DNA of 14,257 nt, taken from NCBI GenBank assembly GCA_000316135.1, contig JH994091.1, positions 36,478 to 50,734 on the forward strand, read 5' to 3'. The notes under the pieces were generated by a model. The model saw nothing but the letters and a program-made list of their open reading frames with translations, did not search any database and was not told the DNA's origin. Below are positions 1-8,761 of this stretch, piece by piece. This stretch comes from Trachipleistophora hominis. Its lineage: Eukaryota; Microsporidia; Pleistophoridae. Position 1 is the stretch's first letter, and each line of letters begins with the position of its first letter. A program made the position numbers and the translations under genes.

Positions 1-90
1 TCTATTTGGAAACTGTAAATTATGCAAGTGTAAATAATATCGATGAAATTCTACAATATGAGATACCAGGTTAACTTATAGTTCCATTTT

Positions 91-146
91 ATACGCCCGT
101 TTTTGAAAAACGGGATAGCGCAGTTATCATAACAATAAAAAGGCAA
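91..146 (+). repeat. Dispersed repeat R, copy 1
   Basis: The part at 96-146 aligns with 5691-5743 in the same orientation. By hand I count about 41 identities in 53 columns with one gap, and 9 of the 11 mismatches are transitions. Weaker similarity continues a few tens of bases to the left. Neither copy carries a credible reading frame. This looks like an old duplicated non-coding or relic segment; its nature is unknown. Confidence 0.6.
96..114. repeat. Perfect 19-bp palindrome
   Basis: The arms CCCGTTTTT (96-104) and AAAAACGGG (106-114) are exact reverse complements around a single central G at 105. It could be a dimeric protein-binding site or extrude as a short cruciform. The one-base centre makes an RNA hairpin with a full stem impossible, though a shorter stem could form. 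The related segment at 5691-5709 has lost the symmetry. Confidence 0.8.
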
Positions 147-2005
147 TATGTGGGTGAAACGTTGAACGATACGCTTAGAACCGCTGATTACAAATAAATT
201 GTTAGTTGTATTGGCAAACGAACGAAGCGTTAAATTATGCTGGCGCGTGCTGTAGGTTGTTCTAAACTACGAATTTCTCTTATTAACAGATTGTTTATGT
301 ATTGTACCGTGTAATTTAATGATAATCGTGTTATTTATTGCCGTAGTAATATTTTAAACCTTCAATTGGTTTATAAAAGTGGTTGTTTATTTATACTAAT
401 TGGGTATGTTAATAATTAAATAAAAGATTAAGAAACAAAAATTATTTCCGTGATACGAACATTTGCCTTGTACTTAGAAAATCACATCTTAAGATTAATT
501 ATAAAACAAAAAGTTGTATTTTGAGACGTTATTGTGTTCTTGCTCATCCATCATACACTTCATGATGTAATTGACCTCTTCATTGATATTATATTAACTC
601 CGTTTTCTTGTTTTATCATAACTCGTATACACTATGCTCTTAAATCACGTATTTTTAGTCTTCCTGCAGATCGCTATTTCTCAGCTGTTTAATATAGCAA
701 ACGTTTTAGCGTTGATAATGCCTATAAAGTAGATAACTAAACGGAATTTTAAATTTAAAACGTTATTGTCAAAGATGTTGTCTAACAATATTTTTTTCGC
801 GACATATTGAGAGTTCCTTTAACCTCTACGACTAGCTATTATCAATACTTGCGCTGTTGAGTGTTTAAAAATGGGAGTTCGTTCATAGAATGCTTACATT
901 CTGTTTTATGAGGTGATGTGATAGATAAATAAACATACTTTTAATAAAACGTACGTTTCCTTCTATTCTCATTAAAGATTGCAGTCGTGATATTTATACG
1001 TATAAACTAGGAGCAGACGAATATTCACGTGGATTAAATACTATGAGTGTAGATAAAGATAAATATTTTTATTAAACTTAAACTAAAAAATTCTCGAAAG
1101 AAGACTTAACATGCACGTCTGTGGTTCACTTCGTACATCATTGATAAGCTGTTAAAAATTTAATGTTCTGTTAAATTATTGTGCTCGCTGTTCATAGAAT
1201 TTATTATTGTAAGTGTAAACATGATATTCAACACAAATTAGAACAGAGAAAAGATAAAACCTTAAAAATGATTGAACCTTCCTTAACATGAGGCTTTTAT
1301 TAGGATAAGCGTGACAATACGATAATAAAAGGGTTTAAATGGACCAAATGTCGGTAGTCATAGTCTGTCCCAGCGGACTAGAAGAGTACTAGTGTGCTGT
1401 AAAGCGATAATTAGAGTGTTTTAAAAAATTTAAAAGCTTTAATTGAGCACCTGTGCGATTTGAAGAGGATTTACAGCATATGAACAGGCCTGTCAATACT
1501 AAAAAACATTGATAAAGGTATAAAAATTAAATATTTGTAATGAACGTCATATTTATGAGCATTATCACATGTTTAAGAGTAAATTCTTACTGTGATGGTA
1601 CAAATACATTAAAAATAATGTGCTGTAAGAATACATATTAAAATAGCCATGGTGAGATGTTTTATGGGTTTTTAATAGCAGAGATTCATTTATAGGAAGG
1701 TATTTTTTAAAGAGTGGCAGAATAATGTATAAAACAATGGCCTGTGTCCATGGTTGATCTCAGTGGATCGAACGAATGTATGTGTTGTGAGATAGTGAAA
1801 GTAAATAAAAATACTTTTGTTTTTTTGAAAAATGGCAAAAATTACTGCGGGATAGGTAAAAAGTTTACGTGTTTTGTAAGATGATGGATGCAAATGAAGA
1901 CGCTTTTAGAAAAAATCATAGTGTAGGTCAAAAATCGATCAAAAAATAAATATCGCGTGTCTATACAAAATGTAAGGATTTACTACAAGTCATTCAAATT
2001 TCGAA

Positions 2006-2671
2006 TCAAACATTTCGGAGAAAGATGCTTCCGCTGAAGAGTGAATCGTCTTTCGTCTGGAAGTACTTTATCTCTACGGGTTCGCCTTCATGTAAAAATT
2101 TGAACTTGTCGGTTTGTTCTTGTTGTTTGTGAACTTTGCATTCTGAACTCGTTGCGCAGCTCTCCGGTTCATCGATTTCTGAATCAGAAGTCTTGTCGAG
2201 GATCCAGAACCCACCCTTTCCTGGCATATTTTGCGGCCTCTGTACTTTTTTAAAGTTTTTGTTCAGAGACAGATTATGTCTGATAGAGTTTTGCCAAACC
2301 GGGTCGGCATGTCGGTAATACGCATACTTGTCTTTGATAAACGCGTATATTTGGCTTAGTGTAAGCTTTTTATCGGCATTGCTTTCAAGCGCCTGTGTAA
2401 TCAATTGTGAATACGAATACGCCGGCTTGTTGCAAGCATTTGAATACCACAAAGGTGCGCTGTTGCTGTCGTTTTCGTCAAGTATTATTCGTGGATCAAC
2501 GTACATCTTTTCCGAGTCATCATTGTTTCTATTTAACACATCCATCGGCGTGTATTTATATGTGTTACCAGTTCTATTTGCGTATTCCTCATTCATCTTG
2601 CGCTCAAAATCAAGAAGCCTTTTCAAAAAGCTACTCTTGTAGTTTTCTTCATCAGGTGAACAGCTCATCAT
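2006..2671 (-). CDS. Forkhead (winged-helix) transcription factor
   Basis: This 221-residue protein has one forkhead DNA-binding domain at about residues 81-160. It starts at KPAYSYSQLI, runs through helix 3 (WQNSIRHNLSLN, 126-137, with the DNA-contacting N128, R131 and H132 of the family) and ends in the wing motif GKGGFW (151-156). The N-terminal 80 residues are polar and probably disordered, with a short charged helix near 14-30. The C-terminal 60 residues are acidic to mixed. It should act in the nucleus as a sequence-specific regulator; Fkh/FOX members often control cell-cycle genes, but the target set here cannot be read. Two Met codons are in tandem (2671 and 2668), and either may be used. 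The stop is TGA, so the standard code applies. A TATATAA box lies 20 nt upstream, and there is no CCC tract before the start. No intron is needed. Confidence 0.93.
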   Translation of the reverse strand: MMSCSPDEENYKSSFLKRLLDFERKMNEEYANRTGNTYKYTPMDVLNRNNDDSEKMYVDPRIILDENDSNSAPLWYSNACNKPAYSYSQLITQALESNADKKLTLSQIYAFIKDKYAYYRHADPVWQNSIRHNLSLNKNFKKVQRPQNMPGKGGFWILDKTSDSEIDEPESCATSSECKVHKQQEQTDKFKFLHEGEPVEIKYFQTKDDSLFSGSIFLRNV

Positions 2672-2690
2672 ACGAAATTCTTGTTATGGC

Positions 2691-2697
2691 TTATATA
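2691..2697 (-). promoter_or_regulatory. TATA box of the forkhead gene
   Basis: On the minus strand the sequence is TATATAA, preceded by AAG. It ends 19 nt before the first ATG at 2671. The position fits a TATA element with a very short 5' UTR, as is usual in microsporidia. The CCC-like start signal seen at three other genes is absent here. Confidence 0.6.
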
Positions 2698-3371
2698 CTT
2701 TTTGATTGAATTTAATCTTACCAAATTAAGAATATTGTATGATAGGACAGTTAATTGAATGAATTTTAGCTTATTATCTGGTGTTACATAATGAAGAACA
2801 GACCAGTAAATGTTTAACTTGCTATTTATTTTATGTTATATTCATAAGCACGTAATAAAATGCGTAATAAGTGTGTTCTGATCTATAATGACAAATTTAA
2901 TTAAATTTTTATTAAAAATTTTTACAAGGCACTAGTAAAAAGCGACAGGTTACTCAACTTGCATATAAATGATTAAAAAAAGCTTTTATTAGTAGATTGC
3001 TTCACTCGTTCTCTAAATTTATTTTCTAATCTTTCAGTATCTATCTAAATATGACTATTAAAGGAGAATATAGCGTTTTATTTGGTGTAGTAAATAGCAT
3101 TAAAAACAACATAATATAATAGAATGAATGGATGAATGTAAATACAAGTAAACCAGCCTTTGGTACATATGAGAGTTTTATTTAATTTCGGCAGATAATT
3201 ACTCGATAAAATGTTCACAGAGTGTTATATTAATAATAATGGCTTGTTACTTTTTAATTCTTGTCTTATCAATGATAAATGATGAGATAATTGTTATTAA
3301 AAACTGTCATTCTATATAATCTTCGATTTAATTTGTAAAATAGTGATTATCAGTAATTTACGACACGCCAG

Positions 3372-3550
3372 TTTAATTATGTTACAGAAAACGAGAAAAT
3401 AATGTATGGATGAGAGCGAGAATGTTACGTCTAGTTGTGTTTTACAAAACGAGACGATAATATGTGAATGTCTGCGAAAATGTACATATTTAATTATGGT
3501 CTAGAAGAGCAAAATAATGAACGGGTTTTCGTAATTTTCGAATGCAAAAT
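3372..3550. repeat. Imperfect tandem repeat, about 60-bp unit, three units
   Basis: Three successive units start near 3372, 3432 and 3489. Units 1 and 3 open with the same TTTAATTATG. Units 1 and 2 share an AAAACGAGA core followed by AATATGT/AATGTAT-type sequence and GCGA(G/A)AATGT(A/T). Unit 3 is the most diverged, with AAAATAATGAACGGG in place of the core. Units are about 57-60 bp and clearly degenerate, which suggests an old duplication. Confidence 0.6.
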
Positions 3551-3720
3551 GCCTGTCTAACATAAAATTGCGAATAGTATGATACATTAATATGAAAGTG
3601 ACTTTTCGTTTTATAATATAATAAAGATTATGAGCGCAACAAAAATATACTTCATGTTGTAACAGTCTGTGTATAAAAATATGTTTTTAGATAATTGAAA
3701 AGACAAGAGCTATATCCATT

Positions 3721-3830
3721 TAGATACATAATGTAACTAAGAATGAATTGGTAACATGTATACAACACTTAACTTAGATTACATAGTGTAACTAAAAATG
3801 AAGATGGTAACATGTGTGCAACACTTAACT
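3721..3830. repeat. Tandem duplication, 54/56-bp unit
   Basis: Unit 1 (3721-3774) and unit 2 (3775-3830) both begin TAGAT and contain GTAACTAA, GGTAACATGT and CAACACTTAACT in the same order and spacing. A truncated third start (TAGATTAATAAATGTAA) follows at 3831. Unit 2 differs from unit 1 mainly by point changes and two inserted bases, so this duplication is younger than the one at 3372-3550. Confidence 0.8.
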
Positions 3831-4596
3831 TAGATTAATAAATGTAAAATCGTAAAATATACAAGACAAACATTCAATGCGTTTTATTTTTAGTTTTATT
3901 GCTCGTTGAAATATGTACAATCTAAAAAGAAAGAAAGATGCTTGGAAATGTGATAAAAAAGATATTTTAAATGTAAATTTCTACATTTGCTGTGCAAAGA
4001 AAGTTTAAATATTTATAATGTTGTTTTATGAAAGTACATTTTATTATTATTTCTAATCACTACTGGAATGATTTTTTATAAGTGTGGTTAGCCGAGGTTT
4101 AGAACGGGCTGTATAGTTGCTGCCAAAACTTATGATTTAAACAATATGTTATTTATTAAACTAACACTTATGATGGTTGCTAGGACATTTTACGAAAGAG
4201 TAGAACATGAATGCTTATGGGATGATTTATAATTAATAACCCGTTTCATGTATGGATAGAGAATTCACAAGGTACATGCTACTGAACATCGTGATATAAC
4301 ATTTCAAACACAGCTTTCTGCATGATAACACATAAAATCTTTCCAATTTATCATTTTTGTGTTTTCTACATACAATTAATCAAAATGTAATATTGTAAAA
4401 TTGAGATTAATCCTTATTTCCATTTTTGTTACGCGTACAGAGACACATGAAAAGATAAAAACGAGTTCTTTTTAACAAAAACAATGTGGTAAATTCATTA
4501 CTTGCTCAATATAAACACCATATGACCAATGAAATACCCGGTAGTGTTTATTTTTGTTTAAAAGATCCATTCAATTACTTACCTACATGCCCGATA

Positions 4597-4666
4597 CAAC
4601 ACCTATCAATAATCTTTTATCTGGTTCATTAGTGCCTACTGCGGCCTTAGCTGCATTTATCATGTA
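4597..4666. repeat. Diverged duplicated segment, copy A
   Basis: It aligns without gaps to 6319-6379 over 61 columns with about 41 identities, sharing blocks CACCTAT, CATTAG, GGCCT and GCTGC. Both strands are briefly open. On the minus strand an ATG at 4666, about 17 nt after a TATATAA sequence, gives only 26 codons before TAG. The codon-position pattern of differences between copies does not clearly favour coding. It is best treated as a relic of unknown origin. Confidence 0.45.
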
Positions 4667-5114
4667 ATTTCACTACACTTATATATAAAATTATTTTAAA
4701 AACCTGTGCTACTATCGAATGTATATTAAAAATAATTTACCATAAAAATCTAATAATGTATCATGGCCATTTATCCTACATAGCAAGTTTTCTGGAGACG
4801 TATTCCTACTGCACAAAAACGCCTAAAATTAAATATCGTTTTTTCATCCAATTACCCTTTATTTCGTCTGATATTCTTAGCTCTTACGGTTTAACATGTC
4901 TTATAAACCTTTGTGTTCGTGAAAAGATACTTGAAAGCTTATTGGCAGGTTTCAAACAAAATGATAATGTTAAAAAATTTTCGACTACACTATGACACCG
5001 CTATGAGTTAAATGACATAAAATGCTTTAAATAGTATAATGTCCTCACAAGTGCATTCTTACCGGAGGAATTGCTTTATAATAAAATAATTTATTACATG
5101 TTGATACGTTAAAA

Positions 5115-5136
5115 CTATTGTGTGCAAAGACAATAG
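5115..5136. repeat. Short inverted repeat (hairpin)
   Basis: Arms CTATTGT (5115-5121) and ACAATAG (5130-5136) are exact complements around the 8-nt loop GTGCAAAG. No gene is adjacent and no T-tract function is evident. In A+T-rich DNA a 7-bp stem may be chance. Confidence 0.35.
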
Positions 5137-5690
5137 CTTAATTAGTGTGCATGACTGGTTGAGATGATTGATTTTGTTTTATTGAATGTATAATTTGGAA
5201 ATGTAAACATACAAACGAAAAACAGGAAATTTTTGTTTTAGAACAAAATATTACTGCCTTAAAAGTTCAGCAAACTAAAGGCTGATAGTTGTTGGTTTAA
5301 CTCAACGAACCGGAAAAGTGTGTGTATTATAAAAAGTGCGAATTAATAAAAAAACACTTTTAGAGAAAAAAACGACAAAAGTTTGTGTTTAATAAATGAT
5401 ATGCTTTATAGTTTAGAAATCCATGATTTTTCAATAATGACACAACAAGCAACATTTTTACGAATAGTTATTGATAAGATGTTATAGAGATTTAAACAAC
5501 CATCCTTATTATACAAGCGTGCCACACGAGCTACGAATATATACACGAGTAAAAAATAAAATTAAATGTATATTTTATACCTTAAAAGATAAAACTGTAT
5601 TTAAATATCATTATAATGAGTTCTCATAACCGATATCATTATCGTTTAAAGTATAAAATAACATACTTACCTATACTTTTATTTTCTGTA

Positions 5691-5743
5691 CTCATTTTTG
5701 TAAAACGGAAATAGCACAGCTATCACACTAATAAAAAGACGAT
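5691..5743 (+). repeat. Dispersed repeat R, copy 2
   Basis: This is the counterpart of the segment at 96-146 (about 77% identity by hand count, mostly transitions). The minus strand just left of it reads ATG, eight codons and then TAGGTAAGTATG, which looks like a 5' splice donor. No acceptor or second exon could be identified, so I do not call a gene. Confidence 0.55.
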
Positions 5744-6318
5744 CAAAATCATGATTTGTCAATTCAAAAAAAACTAAATTTTTTTCGCATTTTGGCAATA
5801 AATAAAAGATAAAATAATTTAATTATATTCTTGTGTTCGGAAACTCACTCAGCATTTCTTTACCCACGATATCTAGCGAAAATAATCCTTAGTCCTAAAT
5901 TAATTTTCTGAACACTACAGAAAAACACACCCGTATAAAACTAACCAGATTAAAACAATAAATAAAAAACAGGAATATGTTTATTATTTATACGTATCAC
6001 TTCAAACTTTCGTTATTTAAACGAAACATTTCAGCTAATATTTAACCAATAACGCTGTAATGAAGAGTATATTTATTCGTACCTAGTATTAAACCATTTC
6101 ATTATTCTGCGAACAAAATGAACTTATTTAATGAACTAACTATGATATACGTGGTCTTAAACCATACCACAGTGTTGGAAATATAAATTTATCGTTAGAA
6201 AAGTTTATTCAAAAGATTAGAATTAATACCTTTCATTCATATCTCTGACTAAAAGTGACTTTAGTTGTACATCTTTTTTTGAAGGAACATTTGTAATTAA
6301 TAATTTAACTTTCTATCT

Positions 6319-6388
6319 AGCACCTATTAAATATGCTCTTCCTCGTGCATTAGCACTTACAATGGCCTGTGCTGCCTTTGGTTCATGG
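6319..6388. repeat. Diverged duplicated segment, copy B
   Basis: This is the partner of 4597-4666. On the plus strand it lies in a frame open for 65 codons, from after a TAA near 6225 to a TAA near 6424, with hydrophobic, Ala/Leu-rich predicted residues. That frame has no ATG near its start. I recognise no family in either direction. Confidence 0.45.
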
Positions 6389-8179
6389 TGTGATATACCA
6401 GTTGTAATAAAATCTATTGTTTAATATGCATTCTATCCTAATAGAATATAAAATACGCTGCTAAAAACGCTGTCGACAAAAGAATTATGTGCAAAAAATG
6501 TTTATTATTTGAACTGAAATAATGACAAGCACAACACTGAATCATACGTTTGATGCACAATATTTTAATATGTAATAAAACATATTGACTTAATTAATTT
6601 GATTTAAAATTTGACGAATATACGAGGAATAATACAAAAATTAACTTTAATGTTATATTTAAGAGAATATCACAAAAAGTATGAAATATAATCAGATAGT
6701 AAAATAAATGCTTGGTAGGTTCAGATAGTTAATTAACAACATAAAAAACCATAAAAAGTTCAAAGTATTACTTTAAAATACTGTTATATAATATTAAGAG
6801 TGATATAAAGTAATAAATTTATTTTGGTTAAATAAATAATAAACTTTTCATAACAGATCATAAAATAATATTTTATAAGAATAAATTATAATTTCTCATC
6901 ATCCTGTGAGAAAAGATATACAACGTTTTAAAAAAATTATAGTTATCGATACGTTTTAACGCTTTCTACACATTTTAATGTACAACATAACAAAATATTC
7001 TAAATTAAAATAGAAATCGATCCTTAGATCAAAAGTTCAAAAAAAAACATGCTACCATTTTGAACGGCTTTTACAGGAATCAATTACAATAATTACGTAA
7101 CATTTTATAAAAAAGTTAGTTTAATAAGTCTTGAGTGTAGTTGCTATGAGAACTCAGATAAATTTAGTCAACATAAGGGACATTCATTAGGCTATAACCA
7201 AACTTTTAGGTGTTCAATTTATATTTCAAAGATAAGATCAAAATATTTACGATCACTGTCAGTATCTAAGAACGGTACGTAGAAAAATATTTACGAAAGA
7301 AATTGTGCTTCTTTGTTCTTAAATTCCTTTTAAACCGAACGTTTTCCTGTAGCAGCAAGATAAAATTTAGGTTTTTTATGATATCTAACGAGTTAAAGTT
7401 GGTAATTACTAGTTTTACCCGATAACATTTGCTATTTTTGAATATTATAACTATTTAATTCACACCCAGCTTATCATTAAGTGTTACAAAGAAGACTTCA
7501 CAAAACAGCATTTAAAACTTTACTGTTATTTATTTATGAATTCTCTGACAAAACAAATTATAAACCTATTCGTGTAAAAGTAAATTTATCATCTTCTTTT
7601 TTCCGTAATAAAAACAATCATCAAATAATAAACGACATACCTGCTTTATATTACAGCCATCTTGAATTGCAGTATATTTTACTGTGAAATTTAATTTTTA
7701 TAGTTTAGTGAATAACTAAAGGAAATCATAAAGAATTTATGGTGAAATATTACATATCTTATGTCAACAGATAAATAATATCTATTATAGTACACTGCTT
7801 GTATGTGATCATAAATTGAAGTACTATTTTTTATTCTGAAGTAATCAAGAGTTTAACCGAATAAAACTATAATATAATCCATAGTAGTATTTAAAATATG
7901 CCTTAAATAATGTTTTTGAAATTCTTTAATCTACGTCAATTTATGTTTGATTTTCTCGTTCTATCTACAAATTAAATAATCAAAAATATTGCAAAGCTTT
8001 AATAAAAGAAGCCAAACGAATAAACGTTCTTGTAAAATACCCGCATTACGAATATGTTCATTCGTGTATGGTCTGTATTCTCTAAAAATATATTAATTTG
8101 TCTAAAAAAGGATATATAAACAAATAAAAATTGGTACATACATGGTCAAGTTTACTTAATTATGATACATTTGAACAGC

Positions 8180-8761
8180 CTATCTCTTGTTCATGTTATA
8201 GAATATTGTCAAAAGCAAAATTCGTTTCGCTTTCCTGTTATAAAACAAGTAGCACAGGAAGTGTTTATCATCGCTTAGGAGAGCGATCCGATTTTCTAGA
8301 GAGAATATCAGCGTGTTGTTTATTCCAACCGTGTTCTGGATACAAATAACAAGCATCCTGATCATTTTCTCTGCATCAAATCTATTGTTGCACATCAGGA
8401 TCAAGAATATATCATTTTTAATTTCTGAAAATTGTTTTAACTTGAAATCTTCTTTTTTTAGTTTGCATTTGCCCTTCAGATTGGCTAGTTCAAGGGTGTT
8501 TATAAGGTGCGCCATCGTGTTCTTGTAGTTTTGTCTTTTTCGTTGCTTTTTTGTGTATTTACAGGAATATGCCTCCAAGTTGATGCTAAAATTTTTGGCC
8601 TCCAATTGATTAAATATCGCGTTTGCTTCTGAAATCAAGTTCATTTCAAGATATCGCATGAGGGGGTACCGTGTTGAATTAGTAAAAAACACAGTGTCAT
8701 AAAATGAACGTATAGGAAGCATTAAATTTGTTTTGAGAGCTTTCCTTTGCAGAGACTCCAT
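8180..8761 (-). CDS. Hypothetical protein, 193 residues
   Basis: I do not recognise this protein. The frame is open from an ATG at 8761 to a TAG at 8180, which is very unlikely by chance in DNA this A+T-rich. Starting two codons earlier would need TTG, so ATG is preferred. The product is basic and mostly helix-compatible, with a strongly basic segment at about residues 69-80 (YTKKQRKRQNYK), a Lys-rich stretch near 97-110 and hydrophobic patches near 115-123 and 134-145. There is no clear signal peptide or long membrane segment. A nucleic-acid-binding or nucleolar role would fit the charge but is only a guess. It lacks both the CCC start signal and a clear TATA box, and its GC content is lower than that of the other genes. 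It may be fast-evolving, lineage-specific or decaying. The same frame stays open for about 63 codons upstream beyond a single TAA at 8768-8770. Confidence 0.6.
   Translation of the reverse strand: MESLQRKALKTNLMLPIRSFYDTVFFTNSTRYPLMRYLEMNLISEANAIFNQLEAKNFSINLEAYSCKYTKKQRKRQNYKNTMAHLINTLELANLKGKCKLKKEDFKLKQFSEIKNDIFLILMCNNRFDAEKMIRMLVICIQNTVGINNTLIFSLENRIALLSDDKHFLCYLFYNRKAKRILLLTIFYNMNKR

Larger units (their letters stand above)
1..2005. other. Gene-poor A+T-rich region
   Basis: I see no supportable gene here. The longest reading frame, on the minus strand at 1690-1893, opens with TTG and has no family resemblance. G exceeds C on the plus strand in most of the stretch. Three local items stand out: a perfect 19-bp palindrome at 96-114, inside a segment that recurs near 5690 in diverged form; a small GC-richer patch near 1345-1405 with two overlapping short inverted repeats; and the 3' flank of the forkhead gene at its right end. 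No tRNA T-arm with a matching stem was found on either strand. Confidence 0.7.
2672..8179. other. 5.5-kb gene-poor repeat-bearing region
   Basis: No convincing gene lies in this stretch. Frames such as 4756-4995 (+, 79 codons, real ATG) and 7481-7687 (+, opens with GTG) are of a length expected by chance in DNA this rich in A+T, and resemble nothing I know. It does hold imperfect tandem repeats at 3372-3550 and 3721-3830. It also holds the second copy of repeat R near 5691, a pair of diverged similar segments at 4597-4657 and 6319-6379, and a 7-bp-arm hairpin at 5115-5136. Strand bias changes inside it: G-rich relative to C up to about 4.1 kb, C-rich from about 4.56 kb. Confidence 0.7.

Noticed and set aside
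1690..1893. A 67-codon minus-strand frame
   Set aside because: It opens with TTG, and its length and composition fit chance.
4756..4995. A 79-codon plus-strand frame with a genuine ATG
   Set aside because: One or two frames of this length are expected by chance in this much A+T-rich DNA. It has no promoter signal and no recognisable motif.
5660..5710. U1 snRNA 5' end (ATACTTACCT) followed by an Sm-like ATTTTTG on the plus strand
   Set aside because: The match to the U1 5' end is good, but the spacing to the Sm-like site is under 30 nt. No stem-loop I with the 70K-binding loop follows, and the required length and folds are missing.
1734..6372. A 13-base identity (ACAATGGCCTGTG) between about 1734 and 6360
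   Set aside because: The similarity does not extend convincingly beyond the 13 bases, and a match this long is expected about once by chance in the window.
7481..7687. A 68-codon plus-strand frame
   Set aside because: It opens with GTG, which is not a credible start in a eukaryotic nuclear gene, and shows no family resemblance.
8131..8528. Plus-strand frames opposite the 8180-8761 gene
   Set aside because: They are antisense shadows of the longer minus-strand gene, with Cys/Ser-rich nonsense composition.
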